This document shows positions 1-6,360 of a stretch of DNA of 7,409 nt, piece after piece. Every line of letters starts with the position of its first letter. The first letter of the stretch is position 1. The DNA lies in assembly GCA_036654795.1 (NCBI GenBank), contig JAVVRI010000141.1:1-7409 (forward strand), in the 5' to 3' direction. Below the pieces are notes generated by a model. It did no database searches. It was given only the letters and a program-made list of their open reading frames with translations, and was not told where the DNA came from. The translations under genes were made by a program, and so were the position numbers. The stretch is from JAVVRI01 sp036654795. GTDB lineage: Bacteria > Bacteroidota > Bacteroidia > Bacteroidales > Tannerellaceae.

Positions 1-14
1 AAACAAGTGCAGCT

Positions 15-149
15 ATGAATGAGGACAATTATATTCGGTTCGATTGGGCGGTAAAGAGGCTTCTTCGCAACAAGGCTAACTTTGGTGTGTTGGAAGGGTT
101 CTTAAAGACTCTCTTGTTGAATCGCTCATTGGGGGCTATGCGCCCCTAG
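15..149 (+). pseudogene. Remnant of a Rpn-family (PD-(D/E)XK nuclease/putative transposase) gene
   Basis: An ATG at 15 opens a 44-codon frame ending in TAG at 147-149. Its first 34 or so residues include YIRFDWAVKRLLRNKANF followed by GVLEGFL, which I recognise as the conserved N-terminus of the Rpn / PD-(D/E)XK family transposase-like proteins abundant in Bacteroides. Full-length members are about 250-320 residues, so nearly all of the nuclease domain is missing. The last ten residues (from LNRSLG on) do not resemble the family; homology appears to stop near base 118-121, where a GC-rich hairpin region begins. Rpn proteins in other bacteria are DNA endonucleases linked to recombination; this fragment cannot be catalytic. 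The frame is also open upstream of the ATG to the window edge, but the usual family start fits the ATG. Identity rests on pattern memory, not a search. Confidence 0.75.
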
Positions 150-179
150 CCGCTAAGGCTAAACCCCCAGTGGTTTTTT
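126..179 (+). terminator. GC-rich compound hairpin with T-tract (likely intrinsic terminator)
   Basis: CATTGGGGG (127-135) pairs with CCCCCAGTG (164-172), one G-T wobble included, and is followed by G and six T (174-179), the form of an intrinsic terminator. Inside the closed stem a second perfect stem, TAGCC (147-151) with GGCTA (157-161), closes a five-base loop. A competing hairpin is also possible: GGGGC (132-136) with GCCCC (142-146) around TATGC. It would use up the G-run needed by the long stem. The likely role is to end transcription from the Rpn remnant or whatever lies upstream. The T-tract could alternatively belong to the 3' end of the lost element. Confidence 0.55.
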
Positions 180-180
180 A

Positions 181-561
181 TGAATTAACACACGCGGCAT
201 TTACACTTCTAAATTGAACTTACGTATTAGGGCTAGTATATCTGCATATAGCACAACTGTCGGCTACTAATTGTCGAAAAAAGCATACAGATCGAGAAGA
301 TTTGAACCTGAATTTTGGTGCGGTTGCCCGGGATAGTGCAGTAAATAAATAACTGAAAGCAAAAAAAATGCAATAACAGTAGCTGAATTCTTTGCTGTTA
401 GATAAAAAAAACGTATTTTTCGAACCGAAGCAGGCGCAGTGGACGATTAGGCGGATTGTCTACAGCGTGGGCATCGACTCTCCTCTGATGGGAATTTTAA
501 TGAGAAAGAATGACAAAATGAAACGAGCATGTAAAAGTAAATACCAACAAAAGCAAACTGT
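181..561. other. Non-coding stretch between the Rpn remnant and the glycosidase
   Basis: No gene is recognised here on either strand. The left part (181-410) is AT-rich with many stops in all frames. The right part (about 420-510) is noticeably more GC-rich and stays open in one + frame from 383 to a TGA at 563-565, giving a 60-codon frame without an ATG until 488. The peptide resembles no family I know and no ribosome site precedes the ATG, so I do not call it a gene. It could be the decayed tail of an older gene or a structured 5' leader. The one supportable signal is the candidate promoter at 391-421. Confidence 0.5.
391..421 (+). promoter_or_regulatory. Candidate Bacteroides-type sigma-ABfr promoter for the glycosidase
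   Basis: TTTG at 391-394 matches the Bacteroides -33 element exactly. After a 19-base spacer, TATTTTTC at 414-421 matches the -7 element TAnnTTTG at all but its last base. Spacing of about 19-21 bases is what this promoter class uses. Transcription would start near 427-431, leaving a leader of roughly 130 bases before the glycosidase ATG. The match is by eye in AT-rich DNA, where chance hits are not rare. Confidence 0.45.
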
Positions 562-3300
562 ATGAAAAGAGTACCTTATTTGTTAATAGCCCTGTTTATA
601 TATATGACAGCGTATGCGGGTCAGACAAACCGAATGGATTTATCGGGTCTGTGGCGTTTCCAACTAGACCCGATGGGATTTGGAAAAACGCCTGGATCTG
701 AATTGTTTTTGAGTAAATTAACTGAAACAATCGTGCTTCCCGGTTCAACAGACGAAGGTGGAAAGGGAATTCAGAACATTGTAGCGCATGTCGATCGCTT
801 GAGTCGTAAGTTTGAATACTATGGTCAAGCTTGGTATCAGCGCGAAGTTGTGATACCGGCCGACTGGAATGGAGAAGAAATCATATTATCACTGGAACGA
901 TGTCACTGGGAAACGACTGTTTATGTGGATGGCCGGTTGGTTGCTGCCGACGAGCGTCTTTCTACCCCTAATCGCTTCGTTTTGACTAAACAACTGACGC
1001 CGGGTGTACATACATTGACCTTGTGCGTAGATAATCGCCTTAAGTATCCGATGGATCAGTGGGCGCATGGGACAACGGAATATACTCAGACCAATTGGAA
1101 TGGTGTAGTAGGGCGGATTGAACTTATAGCCAAGCCTGCTCAATACATTAAAAAGATGGATATTATCCCCAACATAAGTGCGAAGAAGATCAAGGTTCGT
1201 ATTGTCTTTCACGAGTCTGGCAAACCGGATAAAGGGACTCTTTCTCTCTTGATAACAGAAATGAATGGAAAAAAGATTGACGCAATGGTAATGCCTGTTT
1301 CTTTATCCGGTAAAAAGGACGTGATGGAGCAGGAACTTACTTTGGGTAAAGAAATGAAATTGTGGGATGAGTTTTCACCGGCATTGTATCAGTTGACGGC
1401 TACGCTCGGCACGGACTCTGGTCAAGATTCCCAATGCTCTACTTTCGGCATGAGGGCTGTTGAGCAGGGTGCGCATCATATTCGTTTAAATGGACGTAAT
1501 ATCCATTTACGCGGTGCCCTCGATTGTGCTGTTTTTCCTATTACAGGTTATCCTTCTACGGATATAAAGGATTGGAAACGTATCTTCAACGCCGTGAAGG
1601 AGTATGGCATGAATCATGTTCGCTTTCATTCTTGGTGCCCTCCCAAAGCCGCATTCGATGCTGCCGACCAGTTGGGACTCTATCTGCAAGTAGAACTACC
1701 TATGTGGATTAAAGATGTTGGCAAGTATCCTGCCCGTAGAGATTTCTTTGAAAAAGAGATGTACGCCCTGTTGGATGAGTATGGCAATCACCCTTCTTTT
1801 CTTCTGATGTGTAACGGAAATGAAAACGAAGGGGATTTTGCCGTTTTGGAGGATTTAGTAAAAAAAGGACAAGCTTATGACGGGCGTCATCTTTATTCTG
1901 CCTCTACGGCACGTACGCATGTGAAGGCGGATCAATATTACACTTCGCATGTTACCCCCAAAGGTAGGATCACTGTCTATGAAGGAAAGCCCTCAACGGA
2001 TTGGGATCGGAGCGTAGAGTCGGATATTGATGTGCCTGTTATTGCCCATGAATCAGGACAGCGCTGCATGTTCCCTAATTTTGATGAGATAAAGAAATAC
2101 ACCGGCATTTTGGAAGCTCGTAACTTTAAGGTCTTTCAGGATCGTTTGGCGCGTGCGGGTATGTTGCATCAGGCGAACGATTTCTTTAAAGCGACAGGAA
2201 TGCATACGGTGCTTCAGTATAAAGAGGTGAATGAAGCTTTGATGCGTACGTCTAATTCGGGAGGATTCCAGTTGCTCGGGCTCTCGGATTTCCCTGGACA
2301 GGGGAGTGCTTTTGTAGGTATTCTGGATGCATTTTGGGAAAGTAAAGGCTTGGTTTCGCCTGAAAAATATCGTGAGTCGTGTGCTCCTACTGTTCTGCTA
2401 GCTCGCCTCTCAAAGCGGACTTATTCAACCTCCGAAGCGTTTACGGCCAAATTGGGAATCTATCATTTCGGTCAGCAAAACATACGTAAGGGGCAGTTGA
2501 CTTGGCGGTTGGAGGCGGAAAGCGGAGCTGTCGCCTATCAAGGAAAGATCAATCATAAAGAGATCTTAATTAGTTCGGTGGATTCGTTAGGCGTAGTTCA
2601 TATTCCTCTTGATAAGATTACTGTTGCTGGTAAATACACCTTGAAAGTACGTATTGCCGATAAGATATGCAACGAATGGGATATTTGGGTGTATCCTGAT
2701 AAACAACAAGGGGCGTTGGCTGGATATCGGTACGTTCGTCAATGGAATGAAGCAAAAGAGTTGCTTCGGCAAGGCGAAAAGGTATTATTGATTCCAGATA
2801 GCTGTCCCGGAAGAAAAGCTCTTTTTACCGGCCATTTCTGGAATCCGATCATGTTTAACTGGAAACCGATGATTGTGGGAACTCGTATTGAGCATAAACA
2901 TCCTGCCTTTCAAAATTTCCCGACTTCTTATTATGCTGATTGGCAATGGTGGGATGTGTTAAACTATGCCCAGGCAGTCGACTTGACAGATATGAAAAAC
3001 CTGACGCCGGTGATACAGAGTATTGACACCTATGAAATAAATCGAAAATTAGGTATCTCGTTTGAGGCTCATGTGGGTAAAGGTGATTTGTTTGTGCTTT
3101 GCGTTGATCCGGAAACAGATATAGAGAAGCGTTTGGCTACGCAACAGCTTTTGATCTCTGTTAAAGGTTATCTTTCTTCTTCTCTATTTAAGCCTTCTGT
3201 TGAACTGAAAGAGTATGAGTTGGATTGTTTGTTTGATTTTCGTAAACAAACCATCGATGTACAATCGACCGATGCGATTAAGCAATTATTAAATCAATAA
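562..3300 (+). CDS. Secreted glycoside hydrolase family 2 enzyme (beta-galactosidase/beta-glucuronidase type)
   Basis: A 912-residue exo-type glycosidase, probably periplasmic. A signal peptide spans residues 1-19 (hydrophobic LLIALFIYM, cut after AYA); there is no lipobox cysteine. Domains in order: N-terminal jelly-roll sugar-binding fold (about 24-190), Ig-like domain (about 195-298), TIM barrel (about 303-610), a second Ig-like domain (about 617-712), and an extra alpha/beta region (about 713-875) that may be a degenerate glutamine-amidotransferase-like domain. In the barrel, CNGNENEG holds the GNE motif with Glu421 as likely acid/base, and AHESGQ holds Glu497 as likely nucleophile; the 76-residue interval equals that of E. 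coli LacZ (461/537). Both catalytic residues are present, so it should be active. An in-frame stop at 538-540 limits the start to this ATG; there is no clear Shine-Dalgarno. Substrate cannot be told from sequence. No SusC/SusD or transporter genes accompany it here. Confidence 0.9.
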   Translation: MKRVPYLLIALFIYMTAYAGQTNRMDLSGLWRFQLDPMGFGKTPGSELFLSKLTETIVLPGSTDEGGKGIQNIVAHVDRLSRKFEYYGQAWYQREVVIPADWNGEEIILSLERCHWETTVYVDGRLVAADERLSTPNRFVLTKQLTPGVHTLTLCVDNRLKYPMDQWAHGTTEYTQTNWNGVVGRIELIAKPAQYIKKMDIIPNISAKKIKVRIVFHESGKPDKGTLSLLITEMNGKKIDAMVMPVSLSGKKDVMEQELTLGKEMKLWDEFSPALYQLTATLGTDSGQDSQCSTFGMRAVEQGAHHIRLNGRNIHLRGALDCAVFPITGYPSTDIKDWKRIFNAVKEYGMNHVRFHSWCPPKAAFDAADQLGLYLQVELPMWIKDVGKYPARRDFFEKEMYALLDEYGNHPSFLLMCNGNENEGDFAVLEDLVKKGQAYDGRHLYSASTARTHVKADQYYTSHVTPKGRITVYEGKPSTDWDRSVESDIDVPVIAHESGQRCMFPNFDEIKKYTGILEARNFKVFQDRLARAGMLHQANDFFKATGMHTVLQYKEVNEALMRTSNSGGFQLLGLSDFPGQGSAFVGILDAFWESKGLVSPEKYRESCAPTVLLARLSKRTYSTSEAFTAKLGIYHFGQQNIRKGQLTWRLEAESGAVAYQGKINHKEILISSVDSLGVVHIPLDKITVAGKYTLKVRIADKICNEWDIWVYPDKQQGALAGYRYVRQWNEAKELLRQGEKVLLIPDSCPGRKALFTGHFWNPIMFNWKPMIVGTRIEHKHPAFQNFPTSYYADWQWWDVLNYAQAVDLTDMKNLTPVIQSIDTYEINRKLGISFEAHVGKGDLFVLCVDPETDIEKRLATQQLLISVKGYLSSSLFKPSVELKEYELDCLFDFRKQTIDVQSTDAIKQLLNQ

Positions 3301-3450
3301 TGTTTGCTCATAATCCAATCGAAGTTACCCTCTTAATGAGGCACTGCTTGTGAATAGGCAAACTATTATTAACATAACTGCCGTTGTATTTTTATCTTTT
3401 TTGTGTGAATATTAAACTAAAAGGAACGTAATTTGTTGCATTGATTAAGA

Positions 3451-3457
3451 AGAGGAG
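3451..3457 (+). promoter_or_regulatory. Shine-Dalgarno site of rprX
   Basis: AGAGGAG lies six bases before the ATG at 3464 and settles the start codon. It is the only strong purine-rich ribosome site seen in the window; the other visible starts have weak sites or none. The remaining gap between glycosidase and rprX (3301-3450) shows no promoter meeting the TTTG/TAnnTTTG spacing. It holds only a weak inverted repeat, GTTTGC (3302-3307) with GCAAAC (3358-3363), so whether rprX has its own promoter stays open. Confidence 0.6.
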
Positions 3458-3463
3458 ATTGAT

Positions 3464-5026
3464 ATGAGGAAGTCTACTATTTGGTTACTTACGGCGGTGA
3501 TGGCTTTTGCCTTTGCGGGCTTGCTTTATTTGCAAGTTACGTACGTAAGAATTATCCTGAAAACAAGTAGCGAACAGTTTAACGAGACCGTAAAGCGCAG
3601 CTTGCACCAAGTGTCAAAGAATCTGGAGTTGGACGAAACACGTAAGTATCTGGAGGATGATATCAGCCAGAACGAAAACAACTTTATGTTTCAAAATACC
3701 CCTGATGCGCAAAGCTTGGGACAGGTAATTAGTCAGGAAAAGTATCAATTACAGATTGTGGATTCAAACGGTTCGGTGCAACGGGTTGAAATGGATAGAA
3801 TCAGTAGTACGAAACATATTGAACCACTTGCCTCCCTTTCTGCACGCGAATCGGCAAACAGCATCATTAGCACGTCTAAGGATTTGCAGAAAACGCTGAA
3901 GCGGCGCTATCAATATCAGGGAGGTCTGATTGATGAAGTGATTCTGAACATCCTTTATACAGCTAGTCTGAAGCCGATAGAAGACCGAATAGACTTTAAA
4001 AAACTAAATAATTACCTTAAAACGGAATTTATTAACAACGGATTGAACTTGCCGTTTGTTTTTTCTGTTATTAACAAAGATGGAAATGTGGTTTATCAGA
4101 GTGGAGAGATAAAGAAGCAACCGATAGCGTCTGACGTAATTACGCAAGTGCTCTTTCCCAACGATCCGCCCTCGAAGCAAAACTACCTGAAGGTTTATTT
4201 CCCGACTAAGGGAGATTATATATCCAGTTCGGTGACCTTCCTCGTTCCGTCCATTATCTTCTCGCTGTTGCTATTGGTAACGTTTATCTTTACCATATAT
4301 ATAGTGTTCCGCCAGAAGAAGCTTTCGGAGATGAAAAACGACTTTATCAACAATATGACGCACGAGTTGAAGACACCGGTTTCTACCATCTCGCTGGCGG
4401 CTCAGATGTTGAAGGACTCGGACATAACGAAAAGCCCGGATGTGTTTAGGCACATATCAGGTGTCATAAATGATGAAACAAAGCGTCTCGGATTTTTGGT
4501 GGAAAAGGTGTTGCAGATGTCGCTCTTTGAGCGCCAAAAGGCTGCCCTCAAGCTAAAAGAGATCGACGCAAACGATTTGGTGGCGAACGTAGCCAATACA
4601 TTTGTACTGAAGGTGGAGAAATATGGCGGCACGCTGGATATTGACTTGCAGGCTGTAGACTCAGGTATTTATGTAGACGAAATGCACATCACCAATGTGC
4701 TGTTTAACTTGATGGATAACGCGGTGAAGTATCGCCGTCCGGACGTCCCGCTTGCACTTTTGGCGCGGACGTGGAACGAAGGTGGTAAGCTGATGATATC
4801 GATTGAGGACAATGGCATCGGAATAAAGAAAGAATACCTTAAAAAGGTGTTCGATCGCTTCTTTCGCGTACCGACGGGCAATGTTCACGACGTAAAAGGT
4901 TTTGGCCTAGGCCTTGCTTACGTTCGTAAAATAGTTGAAGACCATAGCGGCAGTATCCGTGCCGAAATAGGTCCAGGCAATGTAGGCACAAAATTTATTA
5001 TTATTTTACCTCTTATAAAAAGTTAG
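3464..5026 (+). CDS. rprX: RprX-type membrane sensor histidine kinase
   Basis: A 520-residue inner-membrane sensor kinase partnered with the response regulator directly downstream. One membrane segment lies at about 6-28 and a second at about 258-282, enclosing a periplasmic sensing region of about 230 residues. The cytoplasmic part has a HisKA domain with MTHELKTPVS (His300 the phosphorylated residue). An HATPase domain follows with the N-box NLMDNAVKY (Asn419), G1 box DNGIGI (449-454), F box FDRFFRV and G2 box GFGLGL (479-484). All catalytic motifs are intact. Only 18 residues separate the second membrane segment from His300, so there is no HAMP domain. Length and partner agree with RprX of Bacteroides fragilis (about 519 residues as I recall), first described through effects on tetracycline resistance. 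The physiological signal is not evident from the sequence. Generic sensor kinase is the fallback name. Confidence 0.88.
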   Translation: MRKSTIWLLTAVMAFAFAGLLYLQVTYVRIILKTSSEQFNETVKRSLHQVSKNLELDETRKYLEDDISQNENNFMFQNTPDAQSLGQVISQEKYQLQIVDSNGSVQRVEMDRISSTKHIEPLASLSARESANSIISTSKDLQKTLKRRYQYQGGLIDEVILNILYTASLKPIEDRIDFKKLNNYLKTEFINNGLNLPFVFSVINKDGNVVYQSGEIKKQPIASDVITQVLFPNDPPSKQNYLKVYFPTKGDYISSSVTFLVPSIIFSLLLLVTFIFTIYIVFRQKKLSEMKNDFINNMTHELKTPVSTISLAAQMLKDSDITKSPDVFRHISGVINDETKRLGFLVEKVLQMSLFERQKAALKLKEIDANDLVANVANTFVLKVEKYGGTLDIDLQAVDSGIYVDEMHITNVLFNLMDNAVKYRRPDVPLALLARTWNEGGKLMISIEDNGIGIKKEYLKKVFDRFFRVPTGNVHDVKGFGLGLAYVRKIVEDHSGSIRAEIGPGNVGTKFIIILPLIKS

Positions 5027-5028
5027 TT

Positions 5029-5760
5029 ATGGAAGAAAAACTAAAGATCTTCTTTTGCGAAGATGACGAGAATTTAGGTATGCTTTTAAGAGAGTACTTA
5101 CAAGCAAAAGGTTATGTGACGGATCTGTTCTCTGATGGTGAGGCCGGTTATAAAGGTTTTACCAAAGGTAAATATGACCTTTGTGTATTGGACGTAATGA
5201 TGCCGAAGAAAGACGGCTTCACGCTTGCTCAGGAAATTAGGTCTATTAATCCCGAAATACCCGTTATCTTCCTTACTGCTAAGACCATGAAGGAAGATAT
5301 CCTGGAAGGTTTTAGAATTGGAGCAGACGATTACCTGACAAAGCCTTTCAGTATGGAAGAGTTGCTGTTGCGTATCGAAGCTATTTTACGCCGCGTTAAA
5401 GGCAAGAAAATGAAAGATATTCCTTTCTATAAGCTGGGTAACTTCTTGTTTGACACTCAGAAGCAAACGCTGACAGTGGGTGAGAAGGTTACGAAGCTTA
5501 CAACGAAGGAATGCGAATTGCTGAGCCTACTTTGTGCTCATGCCAATGAAATATTGGAACGTAATTATGCGCTCAAAACGATTTGGGTGGATGATAATTA
5601 CTTCAATGCCCGTAGTATGGATGTATATATCACGAAACTGCGTAAGTTGTTGAAGGAAGATTCAGGTATCGAAATTATCAATATCCACGGCAAGGGTTAT
5701 AAGCTTATTACTCCTTCGGGGGAAGAGCAAGCTCGCGAAGAGGGCATTCAGGTGCTTTAA
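5029..5760 (+). CDS. rprY: RprY-type OmpR/PhoB-family response regulator
   Basis: A 243-residue cytoplasmic transcription regulator. The receiver domain (about 5-122) has the acidic pocket Glu11-Asp12-Asp13, the phosphoacceptor Asp55 in LDVMMP, Thr83 in FLTAK and Lys105 in LTKPF, all as required. A winged-helix DNA-binding domain (about 132-228) contains the recognition helix NARSMDVYITKLRKLL (193-208) and the wing IINIHGKGYKL. The sequence strongly recalls RprY of Bacteroides and Porphyromonas; the KTIWVDDNYFNARSMDVYI stretch is typical. It starts 2 bases after the rprX stop with no clear ribosome site, which suggests translational coupling and matched amounts of kinase and regulator. The final 14 residues (GEEQAREEGIQVL region) form a variable polar tail. 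A strong terminator follows at once. Confidence 0.92.
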   Translation: MEEKLKIFFCEDDENLGMLLREYLQAKGYVTDLFSDGEAGYKGFTKGKYDLCVLDVMMPKKDGFTLAQEIRSINPEIPVIFLTAKTMKEDILEGFRIGADDYLTKPFSMEELLLRIEAILRRVKGKKMKDIPFYKLGNFLFDTQKQTLTVGEKVTKLTTKECELLSLLCAHANEILERNYALKTIWVDDNYFNARSMDVYITKLRKLLKEDSGIEIINIHGKGYKLITPSGEEQAREEGIQVL

Positions 5761-5773
5761 TTCTGTCGATTAG

Positions 5774-5820
5774 AAACAAAAAGAGGAGCAAGCCGATTGG
5801 TTTACTCCTCTTTTTTGTTT
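5774..5820. terminator. Bidirectional intrinsic terminator between rprY and the YqeY-family gene
   Basis: AAAAAGAGGAG (5778-5788) pairs with CTCCTCTTTTTT (5805-5816). Inside it, after a C/A mismatch, AAGCC pairs with GGTTT around a GATT loop. The A-rich left arm and T-rich right arm give a T-tract on either strand, so it can end transcripts from both converging units: rprXY from the left and ftsZ-yqeY from the right. It lies 13 bases after the rprY stop and 33 bases beyond the stop of the - strand gene. Confidence 0.9.
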
Positions 5821-5853
5821 GTAATGATTTTATAGCAGGCTTTTTGGGCTATT

Positions 5854-6303
5854 TTATGCCAACAAGCGTTTTACTGTTTCTGAAATCATACGGCCTTCTG
5901 CTTTACCGGCGAGGGCTTTGCCTGCTGCTCCCATAACTTTGCCCATGTCCTTCGGACTAGTGGCGCCTACTTCTGCAATGATCGCTTTTAGGGCTACTTC
6001 CAGTTCTTCGGAAGACATTTGCTTAGGTAGGTATACTTCGATGCAGGTTGCTTCGGCTAATTCGTCTGCTGCTAGTTCGGGACGGCCTTGCGTGGTATAG
6101 ATTTCAGCACTTTCCTTGCGTTGCTTTATCATTTTTTGCAGTATTTTTGTGGCAAGCTCGTTGCTTAGCTCTCCGTTACTGTCCTTTGCGGTTTTGGCTT
6201 CAAGGAATTCTTTCTTTATTCCCCGTAATGCCTGGAGGCGTACTTTATCTTTCGCCAGCATGGCGGCTTTGATGTCGCCGCTTACTTGATCAAACAAATC
6301 CAT
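5854..6303 (-). CDS. GatB/YqeY domain-containing protein
   Basis: A 149-residue soluble protein of the YqeY family, whose usual length is about 147-150. The helical N-terminal part (1-90) includes RLQALRGIKKEFLEAK and ILQKMIKQRKESAE. Then comes YLPKQMS (91-97) and the C-terminal small domain with the family signature DMGKVMGAAGKALAG (119-133) and AEGRMISETVKRLL. The C-terminal domain is related to the tail of GatB, the tRNA-amidotransferase subunit that contacts tRNA; the function of stand-alone YqeY proteins is not settled, and a role with tRNA is only inferred from that relationship. It lies 57 bases downstream of ftsZ on the same strand and is probably cotranscribed with it. A weak AAGAGAA precedes the ATG. 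Nothing is missing or broken. Confidence 0.93.
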   Translation of the reverse strand: MDLFDQVSGDIKAAMLAKDKVRLQALRGIKKEFLEAKTAKDSNGELSNELATKILQKMIKQRKESAEIYTTQGRPELAADELAEATCIEVYLPKQMSSEELEVALKAIIAEVGATSPKDMGKVMGAAGKALAGKAEGRMISETVKRLLA

Positions 6304-6360
6304 GTTTCTCTTTTTATTTATTAGTAAATTCTGTAAAGAAAAAATCTTTATAACCTGCCT

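Noticed and set aside
889..1212. - strand open frame of 107 codons inside the glycosidase gene
   Set aside because: Antisense to the GH2 N-terminal domains, with no ribosome site and no recognisable protein features.
3302..3363. Inverted repeat GTTTGC / GCAAAC enclosing CCTC / GAGG after the glycosidase stop
   Set aside because: Short arms, a 50-base loop and no T-tract directly after; not a convincing terminator or operator.
3387..3435. Possible -7 elements before rprX (TATTTTTA, TATCTTTT, TAATTTG)
   Set aside because: None has a TTTG element at 19-21 bases upstream; in AT-rich DNA these are expected by chance.
4402..4888. Several - strand frames of 60-76 codons inside rprX
   Set aside because: They overlap one another and the conserved kinase core, so they are shadows of that gene.
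6334..6350. Inverted repeat TAAAGA / TCTTTA between ftsZ and the YqeY-family gene
   Set aside because: Six A/T-dominated pairs with no T-tract after it on the - strand; too weak for a terminator, and the two genes are probably cotranscribed.
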